A DNA stretch of 64,000 bases from Tenacibaculum sp. 190524A02b. Lineage in GTDB: Bacteria > Bacteroidota > Bacteroidia > Flavobacteriales > Flavobacteriaceae. The notes below the pieces were generated by a model. It was not told where the DNA came from. It worked only from the letters and a program-made list of their open reading frames with translations, and ran no database searches. The stretch spans positions 2,980,001 to 3,044,000 of the forward strand of contig NZ_OZ038525.1 in the NCBI RefSeq assembly GCF_964036645.1, read 5' to 3'. Below, piece after piece: positions 1 through 9,440 of the stretch (within the stretch, counting starts at the first letter, position 1; the number at the start of each line of letters is the position of its first letter). The translations under genes were made by a program, and so were the position numbers.

Positions 1-681
<681 letters not shown>

Positions 682-944
682 ATAATCTTTAATATTATCC
701 AATGTAAAAGTTTCAAAAGAATTTTTTAAAATTATTTAATCACTTAAATAATCTGTGGTAATTCTACTCTTAAATTACGCTGTCAATTTCAATATTTTCA
801 ATGAACTTTGTTAATCTTAATATTTGACATATCTCAATCAAAATCTCAATTAACTTCTTGTAGAAACACTAGAATCGAACTAGTTGATTTTTCTTCAAAA
901 TCTTTCCAAAATTTCTTAGATCGTGTTGCCTCCAAAAGCGGATG
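682..944 (-). other. 16S rRNA leader (transcribed spacer)
   Basis: This AT-rich stretch lies between the proximal rRNA promoter and the mature 16S 5' end, with no open frame of note. It should form half of the RNase III processing stem with sequence downstream of 16S, which is outside the window. At 868-884 the minus strand contains a perfect 5-bp stem closing a TTCGATT loop, the shape of a tRNA T-arm, but no matching acceptor or anticodon arms surround it. Confidence 0.7.
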
Positions 945-976
945 CAAAACTAATAACTTTTTTTAACTCCAACAAA
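945..976 (-). promoter_or_regulatory. rRNA promoter, proximal
   Basis: On the minus strand, TTTG (976-973), a 20-bp spacer and TAGTTTTG (952-945) match the Bacteroidetes primary sigma consensus TTTG-N19-23-TAnnTTTG. It is followed by an initially transcribed stretch beginning CATCCGC, similar to that after the distal promoter. Confidence 0.75.
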
Positions 977-1046
977 ACTTTTTTGAAGTTTTTTTTATTC
1001 GCTATAAAACACAATATTTAATGAACCTTCCTTTAAATTCGGACTG

Positions 1047-1079
1047 CAAAGATACTGAGATTAACTTCAATTAAACAAA
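1047..1079 (-). promoter_or_regulatory. rRNA promoter, middle
   Basis: On the minus strand, TTTG (1079-1076), a 21-bp spacer and TATCTTTG (1054-1047) match the Bacteroidetes consensus. It is the second of three tandem promoters reading into the 16S gene. Confidence 0.75.
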
Positions 1080-1180
1080 TAAAATTTAAACTATTTTTTA
1101 ATCTTTTCTTAACTCTTTACTACTCCTAATCCTCAATGAACTTACTAACTTTGCAAACTACGTTTCTCCGTTAGCGGCTG

Positions 1181-1211
1181 CAAATATACAACCCTTTTTA
1201 ATCCCCACAAG
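1181..1211 (-). promoter_or_regulatory. rRNA promoter, distal
   Basis: On the minus strand, CTTG (1211-1208), a 19-bp spacer and TATATTTG (1188-1181) fit the consensus with one mismatch in the -33 box. The start of the transcript reads CAGCCGCTAACGG, close to the corresponding segment after the proximal promoter. Confidence 0.7.
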
Positions 1212-1258
1212 CCTTTTATCAATCTTTTTTATTTAAAACCCAAACACCAAAACTCAAA

Positions 1259-1278
1259 AACCTATTTAACAATAGGTT
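1259..1278. repeat. Perfect 8-bp hairpin upstream of rRNA promoters
   Basis: AACCTATT (1259-1266) and AATAGGTT (1271-1278) form a perfect stem with a 4-nt loop. It lies between the fabD terminator and the distal rRNA promoter. On the minus strand a short T-run follows, so it may be a second fabD terminator or an element upstream of the rRNA promoters. I cannot tell which. Confidence 0.5.
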
Positions 1279-1323
1279 AAACACTATTTTTTTCTAGGAA
1301 ATTATTTTATAATGTAAACTAAA

Positions 1324-1349
1324 TAAAAAAACAAGCCCAAAAGAGCTTG
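1324..1349 (-). terminator. Rho-independent terminator of fabD
   Basis: On the minus strand, CAAGCTC and GGGCTTG (one G-T pair) form a 7-bp stem around a TTTT loop, followed by seven Ts. It lies about 32 bp past the fabD stop and insulates the rRNA operon from fabD. Confidence 0.85.
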
Positions 1350-1381
1350 CTTTACAATATCATTATATACTATCTGAAGTT

Positions 1382-2266
1382 TTATTCAAATGTAACACCG
1401 CTAGCCGCTACACTTCTATCTATTTTTCTCATTAAACCTTGTAATACTTTTCCTGGCCCTACTTCTATAAATTCATTCCCCCCATCTGTAATCATTGCTT
1501 GAACACATTGTGTCCATTTAACTGGAGCCGTTAATTGAGATATTAAATTCTTTTTAATTTCTTGTGGATCTGTAACTGCTTTAGCTACTACATTCTGATA
1601 CACAGGACAAATAGGCTCTTTAAACTCAGTTTCCTCAATTGCTTTTGCTAACTTTTCTCTTGCAGGCTCCATCATTGGTGAATGGAAAGCCCCTCCAACT
1701 GGAAGCAAAACAGCTTTTCTTGCTCCCTTCTCTTTTAAAACTTCACAAGCTTTTTCAACAGCTTCTATCTCTCCAGATATTACCAATTGTCCTGGACAAT
1801 TGTAATTAGCTGCCACAACTACTCCTTCTACTTCTTTACATACATCTTCAACTACTTCGTTTTCTAACCCCAATACGGCAGCCATAGTTGATGGTTTTAT
1901 TTCACATGCTTCCTGCATGGCTAATGCTCTTTTTGAAACTAATTGTAATCCATCTTCAAAAGATAATACTCCATTTGCTACTAACGCGGATAGTTCACCT
2001 AAAGAATGCCCTGCTACCATTTCTGGCTTAAAATCATCACCTAAAACTTTTGCTAAAATTACTGAATGTAAAAATATAGCTGGTTGGGTAACCTTAGTCT
2101 GTTTAAGTTCTTCTTTTGTTCCTTCAAACATTACATCAGTTATACTGAACCCTAATATATCATTAGCTTTTTCAAATAATTCTTGTGCTAGTGGTGATTT
2201 TTCATATAAATCCAACCCCATTCCTGTAAACTGTGCTCCTTGACCTGGGAAAATATATGCCTTCAT
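1382..2266 (-). CDS. fabD: Malonyl-CoA:ACP transacylase FabD
   Basis: FabD moves malonyl from CoA to acyl carrier protein to supply type II fatty-acid synthesis in the cytoplasm. The 294-residue length is normal. The N-terminus carries FPGQGAQ (residues 6-12). The nucleophile is Ser88 in GHSLGE (86-91), Arg113 lies in SKRA, and the partner His195 lies in GGAFHSPMM. The start follows from the conserved MKAYIFPGQG opening. The gene is monocistronic here: a divergent transporter gene lies upstream and a strong terminator downstream. A TAnnTTTG match on the minus strand (2357-2350) may be its -7 box, though no good -33 box is visible. Confidence 0.97.
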   Translation of the reverse strand: MKAYIFPGQGAQFTGMGLDLYEKSPLAQELFEKANDILGFSITDVMFEGTKEELKQTKVTQPAIFLHSVILAKVLGDDFKPEMVAGHSLGELSALVANGVLSFEDGLQLVSKRALAMQEACEIKPSTMAAVLGLENEVVEDVCKEVEGVVVAANYNCPGQLVISGEIEAVEKACEVLKEKGARKAVLLPVGGAFHSPMMEPAREKLAKAIEETEFKEPICPVYQNVVAKAVTDPQEIKKNLISQLTAPVKWTQCVQAMITDGGNEFIEVGPGKVLQGLMRKIDRSVAASGVTFE

Positions 2267-2373
2267 CTATTTTATATTTTTTTTAAATTTTAGATTCTTT
2301 TTTATTAAGACAGAATCTAAAATTAGTTTTCTAACTATTTTAATGGCTACAAACATACAATTTTTAAAATTAC

Positions 2374-2381
2374 TATATTCG
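2374..2381 (+). promoter_or_regulatory. -7 element of the queuosine-precursor transporter gene
   Basis: TATATTCG differs by one base from TAnnTTTG and ends 4 nt before the ATG at 2386. The transcript would therefore start at or within a base or two of the start codon, making it leaderless. Confidence 0.45.
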
Positions 2382-2385
2382 CTGG

Positions 2386-3096
2386 ATGACATCAAACCAA
2401 AAATCACAAGCTTTATTAATTTATCTAATTTTAGCTTCGTTATTTATAGCATCACTAGTTACTTCTAATTTGATTTTTCAAAAATTCTTTTATTGGTACC
2501 CTGTAGATGTTTCTATATTTGATGTAAAATTATTTGAAATTTCAGTGGGGCTTCTACCTTACCCTATAACCTTTTTAATTACTGATATTTTATCTGAGGT
2601 TTATGGACGAAAGAAAGCCAATCAGGTAGTAGTTGCTGGTATATTCGCTTCTTTTTTCTCTTTAATTATTATATATGTTTCTCAAATAGCACCAGCTACC
2701 ACATGGTCAAAAGTTGACAACAAAACATTTACCCATGTTTTTGGAGCTGCACCATTAGCTGTTCTAGCCTCAATGCTTGCCTATTTATTTGCTCAATTTA
2801 TAGACATTAGAGTATACCATTTTTGGAAAAACTTTACTAAAGGAAAACATCTTTGGTTGCGAAACAACTTTTCCACTTTTACTTCTCAGTTTATTGACAC
2901 CTTGACTGTACTTGTTTTACTTTGCTCTTTTGAAATTATTGATTGGGATAAATTCTGGGGACTTTTAATTAGCGGTGTTCTATTTAAAGTTCTTATAGCC
3001 GCCATAGACACTCCTTTGTTATACGCTGCGGTTTATTTTTTTAGAAAAAAATTTAATTTAGAAGTTGGAGAGGAAATATCTAACTTTGAGAATTAA
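2386..3096 (+). CDS. Queuosine precursor transporter (YhhQ/DUF165 family)
   Basis: The 236-residue protein has about six hydrophobic segments and the family pattern PITFLITDILSEVYGRKKA near residues 58-75, plus a second half with QFIDTLTVL. YhhQ-family proteins import queuosine precursors such as preQ0/preQ1 across the inner membrane. No queuosine biosynthesis genes are nearby, so the substrate is assigned by family only. The next gene, an MscS channel, starts 8 bp after the stop, so the two are likely co-transcribed. A near-consensus -7 box abuts the start codon. Confidence 0.88.
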   Translation: MTSNQKSQALLIYLILASLFIASLVTSNLIFQKFFYWYPVDVSIFDVKLFEISVGLLPYPITFLITDILSEVYGRKKANQVVVAGIFASFFSLIIIYVSQIAPATTWSKVDNKTFTHVFGAAPLAVLASMLAYLFAQFIDIRVYHFWKNFTKGKHLWLRNNFSTFTSQFIDTLTVLVLLCSFEIIDWDKFWGLLISGVLFKVLIAAIDTPLLYAAVYFFRKKFNLEVGEEISNFEN

Positions 3097-3104
3097 AAAA
3101 GTAT

Positions 3105-4355
3105 ATGATTAGTAATTATTTTTACAAGCTATTTAAGAACTATTTTTCATTTTCTCATCAAACATCTATATACTTAAATCTAATAATTAATTTACTTATT
3201 ATTCTTTTGTTTGGCTTTGTTTTTTTTAAAACTTTACGTTTTTTAGGTAGACGATTTTTAAAAAATATTGCCCATAAAACAAAAACTTCTTTTGATGACC
3301 TGCTAATTAAGAACCGTGTTTTTTTAAATATTACTCGGGTTGTAATTCTTGGTATATTTTACACTTCTCTAAAGACTATTTTAAATGGTTTCCCTGTTCT
3401 CTTATTATATATAGAACGAGTAACTTTAATAATAATTATATTTTTTATTATTTGGTTTGTCCGTAGCATTTTATTAACCCTCAAAGATTTCCTGAGAGAA
3501 TTCCCTTCTTTTAAAGACAAACCTCTTGAGAGTTACATCCAAATTTTCATGGTTACAGTTTGGACAGTTGGAGGTATAGCTTCATTCTCTTTACTTACTG
3601 GACAATCTCTTTTAAAGTTTTTAACTGCACTAGGTGCTTTTTCCGCTGTTCTCTTACTTATTTTTAAAGACACTATTTTAGGTTTTGTTGCTAGTATTCA
3701 AATTTCTATTAATGATACCGTGAGATTAAACGATTGGATAACCATGGAAAAATATTCTGCCGATGGTTATGTAATAGAAATAAATCTAGCTTCAGTTATT
3801 GTTAAAAACTTTGATAATACCACTACTAGTATCCCAACATACTCTTTAATTTCAGATTCGTTTAAAAACTGGCGTTCTATGCGTAATTCTGGTGGTAGAA
3901 GAATAAAAAGGTCTATTCTGATAAAAGTAAATTCTGTTAGATTTTTAGAAGAACATGAATTAGAGACTTACAAGAAAATAGATTTACTTACTGAGTATAT
4001 AAAAGAAATAACTACTGAAATTGATATCTACAACCAAAAAAATAATATTGATAAGTCTTTACTTATAAATGGTAGAAACTTGACAAACTTTGGTCTATTT
4101 AGAAAGTACTTGGATGAATACCTAAAGTTTCATCCAGATATCAATCAAAATTTACTTTTTATGTCTCGCCAATTAGAACCGACTCCTAACGGCATTCCTT
4201 TAGAAATTTATGCTTTTAGTGAAGATAAAGTCTGGGCTAATTACGAACGTATTATGGCTGATATTTTTGATCACATTTTAGCTAGTGTAACTTACTTTAA
4301 CTTAGAAACCTTCGAAAATCCATCAAGTAAAGATATTTCAAATTTAAATCAATAA
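3105..4355 (+). CDS. Mechanosensitive ion channel, MscS family
   Basis: The protein has 416 residues. Hydrophobic helices lie near residues 20-45, 75-95, 97-120, 140-165 and 165-190. They are followed by the MscS beta domain, visible in LNDWITMEKYSADGYVIEINL (about 206-226) and the TTSIPTYSLISDSFKNW stretch. MscS channels open under membrane tension to release solutes during hypo-osmotic shock. The C-terminal 150 residues are hydrophilic and less conserved. The spacing (8 bp) suggests an operon with the upstream transporter. A long perfect hairpin ends the unit. Confidence 0.9.
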   Translation: MISNYFYKLFKNYFSFSHQTSIYLNLIINLLIILLFGFVFFKTLRFLGRRFLKNIAHKTKTSFDDLLIKNRVFLNITRVVILGIFYTSLKTILNGFPVLLLYIERVTLIIIIFFIIWFVRSILLTLKDFLREFPSFKDKPLESYIQIFMVTVWTVGGIASFSLLTGQSLLKFLTALGAFSAVLLLIFKDTILGFVASIQISINDTVRLNDWITMEKYSADGYVIEINLASVIVKNFDNTTTSIPTYSLISDSFKNWRSMRNSGGRRIKRSILIKVNSVRFLEEHELETYKKIDLLTEYIKEITTEIDIYNQKNNIDKSLLINGRNLTNFGLFRKYLDEYLKFHPDINQNLLFMSRQLEPTPNGIPLEIYAFSEDKVWANYERIMADIFDHILASVTYFNLETFENPSSKDISNLNQ

Positions 4356-4370
4356 TAATTTTATTATGAT

Positions 4371-4412
4371 ATTAAAAATGCCTTTTGAAAATAATCAAAA
4401 GGCATTTTTAAT
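4371..4412. terminator. Bidirectional terminator between convergent genes
   Basis: A perfect 18-bp inverted repeat (4371-4388 and 4395-4412) with a 6-nt loop has a GCCTTTTGA core and A/T runs on both sides. It serves the MscS gene (+) and the protease gene (-). Confidence 0.92.
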
Positions 4413-4431
4413 TTCTGCAAGACTATTAACA

Positions 4432-6558
4432 TTAGTGCTTAACTGCTATGTAATTTTTATTCATTTTTAATTCGCTCAATACATTTAAGGCTTCATCCAT
4501 ATAAATGTCCTTCTTTAAGTTTTTATGCCATGTTAAACGCTTTTCTTTCAACACTGTATCTTGCTTAAAAAGTTTAAACTCATATTTAGGCGAATTAAAA
4601 GTTAAATCTGATTTAAACTTAAACACTTCTTTAAACTCTTTACCTTGTTCAGACTTCTCCTTACTTGCTTTTTTGTATTGATTATAATTTAAAGTATAAG
4701 TGGTTTCGTCTTGGTTTTTCTTTAACCACTTAGCATATTCATTAATTTTTTGAAATTTTTTATTACTGTTAACTCTTTGCTTACTATTATAAACAACATC
4801 AGTGAAGTTACTATAAGAATCTCTTAATTTATAATTTGCCTGCTTTACTTTATCCCAAGGCAAGGCTCCATCTAAATCTCTTTCTCCAAACTCCATGTAA
4901 CTATACCTACTAGGTAATGATACGTCTGAATACACTCCTTCTATTTGAGTAGAACCTCCATTTATTCTGTAAAATTTTTGAATAGTCATTTTTAATGCAC
5001 CTAAATCTTTAGGGTATTGTTGATAAAACTTGTTGATAGGTAAAATGTTTTGCACCGTTCCTTTACCATAAGTTTGTTTTCCTCCTATAATGACACCACG
5101 CTTATAATCTTGCATAGCCGCTGCAAAAATCTCAGATGCAGATGCAGAAAATTCATTCACCATAACTACTAAAGGCCCATCCCATTGTATTTTTTCATCA
5201 GTATCTTTTTTCACCAAAGGATCTTCACCTCTATATTTAACCTGTACAATAGGTCCTTTATCTATAAATAAACCACCTATCTCAATAGCTGTTTTTAAAG
5301 AACCTCCTCCGTTATCTCTTAAGTCAACAATTAAACCTTCTACATTTTCAGCTTTTAATCTTTCAATTTCCTTCTCCATATCCTTAGCTGCATCTCTTCT
5401 ATTTAAATCACTAAAATCAATATAAAACTTTGGAAGATTTATAATTCCATATTTTTTCCCATCCTTTTCTACTACACTTGACTTAACAAATGTCTCTTCT
5501 AACTCTACTACATCTCTTACAATAGATATTATCTTAGTAGATCCGTCAATTTTTTTCTTAACGGTAAGCTTAACTTCAGTCCCTTTTTTACCTTTTATAA
5601 ATTTAATAGCATCATCTAAACGCATTCCAACTATATCAATAGGTTCAGCATCTCCTTGTGCTACTTTTAAAATAATGTCTTCCGCTTCTAATTCTCCTTG
5701 CTTCCATGCTGGACCACCGGAAATAAGTTCTATCACATGCGTATACATTCCTTTTTTCTGTAAACGAGCACCAATTCCTTCTAGTTTCCCAGACATATCT
5801 TGGTCAAATCTAGATTTAATTCTTGGAGACATGTATGTTGTATGAGGGTCAAATCCACTTACAATGCTATTTAAAAAAGTTGAATACCAATCAGAGTTCT
5901 CTAGTTCATCTATCCTTATATATAGATCATCCATATTCTTTAACACCTCTTCTCTAGCTTTTTCCTCAATCTCTTCAAAACTCTTAACATCAACCTTTTC
6001 TCCTTTTTCTATTTTCTCAGCTTGAGCAGATTCTTTATCCTCTACTCTACTAATAACGGATAATTTCAATTGTTTCCTCCAATAATCCAATAGCTCAGTT
6101 TCATTTTTTGCAAACGGAATCTTTTCATAATCAACATTAATTTCTTCTTTTTTATTGTAGTTAAAAGATTGTTTTAATAAAGCTCTATAATTTACTTTTG
6201 CGGCTTTAATTTTTTCTAAAAACCTACCATAAACTAATTTATAGAAATCAATGTTTGTATTTCTTAATTGATCATCAATTAAGTACTTATATTGAGAAAA
6301 CTCCTTTAAATCTTCTTGTGTAAAATATCTTTTACTTGGATCTAAACCATCTATAAAAGAATCATAAACGTGTTCAGAAAAGTTGTCGTCTAATTTTTTT
6401 TGCACGTAATGATACCTACTCAAAATATTTTTTAACACATAAATAATAACCCTATCTTTTTCAGGATCACTTTCCTTTTTAACGGCAAATGCGTTATATG
6501 AATTGGTAAATAAAATAATGGCTACTAATAAAAAGTGTGTAATGAATTTCGTCTTCAT
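4432..6558 (-). CDS. prc: Carboxy-terminal processing protease, S41A family (tail-specific protease)
   Basis: The protein has 708 residues with an N-terminal signal segment (about 1-25), so it is periplasmic. It then has a long N-terminal domain, a PDZ domain (about 255-345, LEGIGARLQKKG through the GGPA turn) and the peptidase core. Catalytic Ser473 lies in NEFSASASEIF and Lys499 in TYGKGTVQ. A DUF3340-type C-terminal region follows. The family cleaves substrates with disordered C-termini and tunes cell-wall enzymes. The length matches the E. coli Prc subtype rather than short CtpA forms. It is transcribed alone and separated from its left neighbour by a bidirectional terminator. Confidence 0.95.
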   Translation of the reverse strand: MKTKFITHFLLVAIILFTNSYNAFAVKKESDPEKDRVIIYVLKNILSRYHYVQKKLDDNFSEHVYDSFIDGLDPSKRYFTQEDLKEFSQYKYLIDDQLRNTNIDFYKLVYGRFLEKIKAAKVNYRALLKQSFNYNKKEEINVDYEKIPFAKNETELLDYWRKQLKLSVISRVEDKESAQAEKIEKGEKVDVKSFEEIEEKAREEVLKNMDDLYIRIDELENSDWYSTFLNSIVSGFDPHTTYMSPRIKSRFDQDMSGKLEGIGARLQKKGMYTHVIELISGGPAWKQGELEAEDIILKVAQGDAEPIDIVGMRLDDAIKFIKGKKGTEVKLTVKKKIDGSTKIISIVRDVVELEETFVKSSVVEKDGKKYGIINLPKFYIDFSDLNRRDAAKDMEKEIERLKAENVEGLIVDLRDNGGGSLKTAIEIGGLFIDKGPIVQVKYRGEDPLVKKDTDEKIQWDGPLVVMVNEFSASASEIFAAAMQDYKRGVIIGGKQTYGKGTVQNILPINKFYQQYPKDLGALKMTIQKFYRINGGSTQIEGVYSDVSLPSRYSYMEFGERDLDGALPWDKVKQANYKLRDSYSNFTDVVYNSKQRVNSNKKFQKINEYAKWLKKNQDETTYTLNYNQYKKASKEKSEQGKEFKEVFKFKSDLTFNSPKYEFKLFKQDTVLKEKRLTWHKNLKKDIYMDEALNVLSELKMNKNYIAVKH

Positions 6559-6634
6559 AAATCTTCTGTCGTTTTAACCCGCTATAGTTTACAATAGTTG
6601 CTAAGCTACTAAAATAATGCCAGTTTTACTAGTT

Positions 6635-7150
6635 TTACTGTTTTTTGTATATTCCTTTAAAAACTTCTTTTATTATTTTTCCTTGTTCATCAGTATAATT
6701 CCAAGTTTGAGTTACAGAGTTATCTTCATTCTTTTTCCACTCTATCACATTCTTATATGTTCCTTTTTCTCCAGTAATTAAATCGCTTTTTAAAATCATC
6801 TTCTCATTTTCAAAATTTCCTTTTAAAACTAATGAAAATCCTGAATTATCTATCCATACTTGGTTCCAAGAATTATCTTTTTTATTATAGTAATTATAAC
6901 TTGTTCCTTTACTTTTTGATGACTTAGATTCCCAGTTTTCTTGAATTGCACAGGCATTAGGCGTTTTAACAATATTGTTAATTCCTATAAGTTCACCTTT
7001 TGTATTGTACACATTCCATTTACCAATCCAAAAGTTAAATTGAGAATACTCTATAGAAGAGCATGGAATTTGAGATTGATTTTGCGCTTTTATTTTCGAA
7101 AAAAAAGTTGCGATTATAAAAACCGTAACATAAACTATAACCCTTACCAT
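6635..7150 (-). CDS. Exported protein of unknown function (DUF1579-like)
   Basis: The 171-residue protein begins with a hydrophobic signal peptide ending near residue 22 (KIKAQ). The mature part has a QFNFWIGKWNVY motif (about 43-54) and repeated beta-strand segments such as TYKNVIEWKKNEDNSVTQTW, which recall DUF1579-type lipocalin-like beta proteins of Bacteroidetes. No catalytic residues are evident. The gene is divergent from surE and follows the same direction as the protease gene, with a 76-bp gap. The family link is from memory and moderate. Confidence 0.6.
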   Translation of the reverse strand: MVRVIVYVTVFIIATFFSKIKAQNQSQIPCSSIEYSQFNFWIGKWNVYNTKGELIGINNIVKTPNACAIQENWESKSSKSKGTSYNYYNKKDNSWNQVWIDNSGFSLVLKGNFENEKMILKSDLITGEKGTYKNVIEWKKNEDNSVTQTWNYTDEQGKIIKEVFKGIYKKQ

Positions 7151-7264
7151 ACCTTTTCATTTGATTGTTACAATTTTACGGATTATATAATGGTTTCTAT
7201 CTTTACAAAATGTTAAAAATAATGTTCGATTTTTATCTTACATTTGTTGTAAAACTCAGTTTAC

Positions 7265-8035
7265 ATGCAAGAAAGACCCTTAATTTTAGTTACCAATGAC
7301 GATGGAATCACCGCTCCTGGTATTAGAATGTTAATTGAAATCATGAATAAAATAGGTGACGTTGTGGTAGTTGCCCCAGATAGCCCTCAAAGTGGAATGG
7401 GACATGCCATCACTGTTAACAATGTACTCCATTGTAACCCTATTACTATTGATGATGGACCACAAATAGAATATAGTTGCTCTGGTACCCCAGCCGACTG
7501 TGTTAAAATGGCAAAAAATGAAATATTGAACAGAACTCCAGATTTATGCGTTTCAGGTATTAACCATGGTTCTAACTCCTCTATAAATGTAATTTATTCA
7601 GGTACTATGAGTGCTGCTGTAGAAGCCGGCATTGAAGGTATTCCTGCAATAGGTTTTTCTTTATTAGATTTTGATTGGCATGCTGACTTTAGAGCTGCTA
7701 AAAAATTCATTGAAAAAATCACGTTAAATGTTATTTTAAATGGGTTACCTGAAGGTGTTGTTTTAAATGTTAACATCCCAAAATTAAAAGAACAAGATTT
7801 AAAAGGAATCAGAGTTTGTCGTCAAGCAAATGGATATTGGAAAGAGACTTTTGACAAAAGAAAAAGTCCATATGGTAAAGAATACTATTGGCTTTCTGGT
7901 GAATTTATTAACAAAGACAAAGGACAAGACACCGATATTTGGGCTTTAGAAAATGGATACATCTCTGTGGTACCTGTTCAGTTTGATATGACCGCTCATC
8001 ATGCTATTCAAAAATTAAACTCATGGGACATATAA
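7265..8035 (+). CDS. surE: 5'/3'-nucleotidase SurE
   Basis: SurE is a metal-dependent phosphatase that removes phosphate from nucleoside monophosphates, linked to stationary-phase survival. The metal-binding opening VTNDDGITAPG lies at residues 9-19 with Asp12 and Asp13. SGTPADCV and SGINHGSNSS follow, then the YSGTMSAAVEA helix. The 256-residue length is normal. A TACATTTG -7 box at 7239-7246 precedes the gene by 18 nt. The last 13 bases overlap the next gene, which begins the run surE, small membrane protein, lpxB, NlpC/P60. Confidence 0.96.
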   Translation: MQERPLILVTNDDGITAPGIRMLIEIMNKIGDVVVVAPDSPQSGMGHAITVNNVLHCNPITIDDGPQIEYSCSGTPADCVKMAKNEILNRTPDLCVSGINHGSNSSINVIYSGTMSAAVEAGIEGIPAIGFSLLDFDWHADFRAAKKFIEKITLNVILNGLPEGVVLNVNIPKLKEQDLKGIRVCRQANGYWKETFDKRKSPYGKEYYWLSGEFINKDKGQDTDIWALENGYISVVPVQFDMTAHHAIQKLNSWDI

Positions 8036-8310
8036 AAAAAGAAATACTGATTGGTTTTCTAGTTTCACTATTTGCTACTGCTTGCGGATTTTTCATTTAT
8101 ATACAATATATATCTCAGTCAGATTTTTCAACAACGCTTAATCAAGTTAAACAAGGTGGTGTTTTAGGAACTGTTATTGCACTTTCTGCAATCCCTAATT
8201 TATTTGTGTTTTTTGTTTTCTTAAAAAAGAGACAAGACTATAGAGCTAGAGGGGTTTTAGTTGCTACTATTTTTACAGCTTTGTTTACTTTTATTTTAAA
8301 GTTTTTATAA
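8023..8310 (+). CDS. Small three-helix membrane protein, unknown function
   Basis: The 95-residue protein has three clear hydrophobic segments (about 9-31, 46-66 and 76-95) and charged loops with LKKRQDYRARG between the second and third. It overlaps surE by 13 bp and ends 14 bp before lpxB, so it is almost certainly translated from the same mRNA. I do not recognise the family. Its placement between surE and lpxB suggests an inner-membrane role in envelope biogenesis, which is inference only. Confidence 0.75.
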   Translation: MGHIKKEILIGFLVSLFATACGFFIYIQYISQSDFSTTLNQVKQGGVLGTVIALSAIPNLFVFFVFLKKRQDYRARGVLVATIFTALFTFILKFL

Positions 8311-8324
8311 TTACTCACAGTTAA

Positions 8325-9437
8325 ATGAAATACTATATACTAGCTGGTGAGGCTTCTGGAGATTTACACGGAGCCAATTTAATGAAGGCTCTTTTAGAAG
8401 AAGATCCTAAAGCTGATATCCGTTTTTGGGGAGGAGATTTAATGCAGGCTATTGGAGGAACTTTGGTTACTCATTATAAAGAAAGAGCTTTTATGGGATT
8501 TCTGGAGGTGATTATAAATCTTAGAAAAATTCTAGGCTTTATTTCTTTCTGTAAAAAAGACATTGCAAAATTTAATCCTGACGTTATTATATTTATTGAT
8601 AACTCGGGATTCAATTTACGAATTGCTAAATGGGCTAAACAGCAAAACTTTACCACCAATTATTATATTTCACCTCAAGTTTGGGCTAGTAGAGCTGGAA
8701 GAGTAGAGAGTATTAAACGTGATATTGATGCCATGTTTGTAATTCTTCCTTTTGAAAAAGACTTTTACAAAAAATATAATTATGATGTTCATTTTGTTGG
8801 ACACCCTTTAATTGATGGTATTGATGGAAGAACACAGGTTGATGATCGTGATTTTAGAAACACTTATAAATTAGGTACTAAAAAAATTATTGCTTTATTA
8901 CCAGGAAGTAGAAAACAGGAAATTTCTAAAATGCTTCCTACAATGCTTTCTTTAACTAATGATTTTACTGACTATCAATTTGTAATTGCTGGTGCTCCAA
9001 GCCAGACCAATGCTTTTTACAAGCAATTTTTTAAGAATAAAAACATTCCACTTATCACTAATAAAACATATGATTTATTGAGTATTTCTCATGCAGCAAT
9101 AGTTGCTTCTGGTACTGCTACTTTAGAAACCGCTCTTTTTAAAGTACCTCAAGTGGTTTGTTATAAAGGAAGTAGTATTTCCTATCAAATTGCTAAACGA
9201 ATTATCACTTTAGAATATATTTCTTTAGTAAATTTAATCATGGATAAAAAAGTGGTCACGGAGCTAATTCAAAAGGATTTTAATAAAGAACAACTAAAAC
9301 AGGAATTAAGTCATATTTTAGAACCTACATCTAGAGAACAATTATTCCTTGATTACTTTGATTTAGAACAAAAGCTAGGCGGCAAAGGTGCTTCTGAAAA
9401 AACAGCAAAATTGATTGTGAATGGATTAAAAAACTAA
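8325..9437 (+). CDS. lpxB: Lipid-A-disaccharide synthase
   Basis: LpxB joins UDP-diacylglucosamine and lipid X to form the lipid A disaccharide at the inner membrane. The 370-residue length fits the family. The N-terminus shows YYILAGEASGDLHGANL (3-19). Later come NYYISPQVWASRAGR, FVGHPLIDG, LLPGSRKQEI, ASGTATLETAL and VCYKG, all typical GT19 family motifs. It sits 14 bp downstream of the small membrane protein gene and 3 bp before an NlpC/P60 lipoprotein gene, so the operon couples nucleotide, lipid A and wall functions. Confidence 0.97.
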   Translation: MKYYILAGEASGDLHGANLMKALLEEDPKADIRFWGGDLMQAIGGTLVTHYKERAFMGFLEVIINLRKILGFISFCKKDIAKFNPDVIIFIDNSGFNLRIAKWAKQQNFTTNYYISPQVWASRAGRVESIKRDIDAMFVILPFEKDFYKKYNYDVHFVGHPLIDGIDGRTQVDDRDFRNTYKLGTKKIIALLPGSRKQEISKMLPTMLSLTNDFTDYQFVIAGAPSQTNAFYKQFFKNKNIPLITNKTYDLLSISHAAIVASGTATLETALFKVPQVVCYKGSSISYQIAKRIITLEYISLVNLIMDKKVVTELIQKDFNKEQLKQELSHILEPTSREQLFLDYFDLEQKLGGKGASEKTAKLIVNGLKN

Positions 9438-9440
9438 CCA

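Noticed and set aside
868..884. Possible tRNA gene in the 16S leader
   Set aside because: Only a T-arm-like hairpin is present; no 7-bp acceptor pair, D-arm or anticodon arm at the needed distances.
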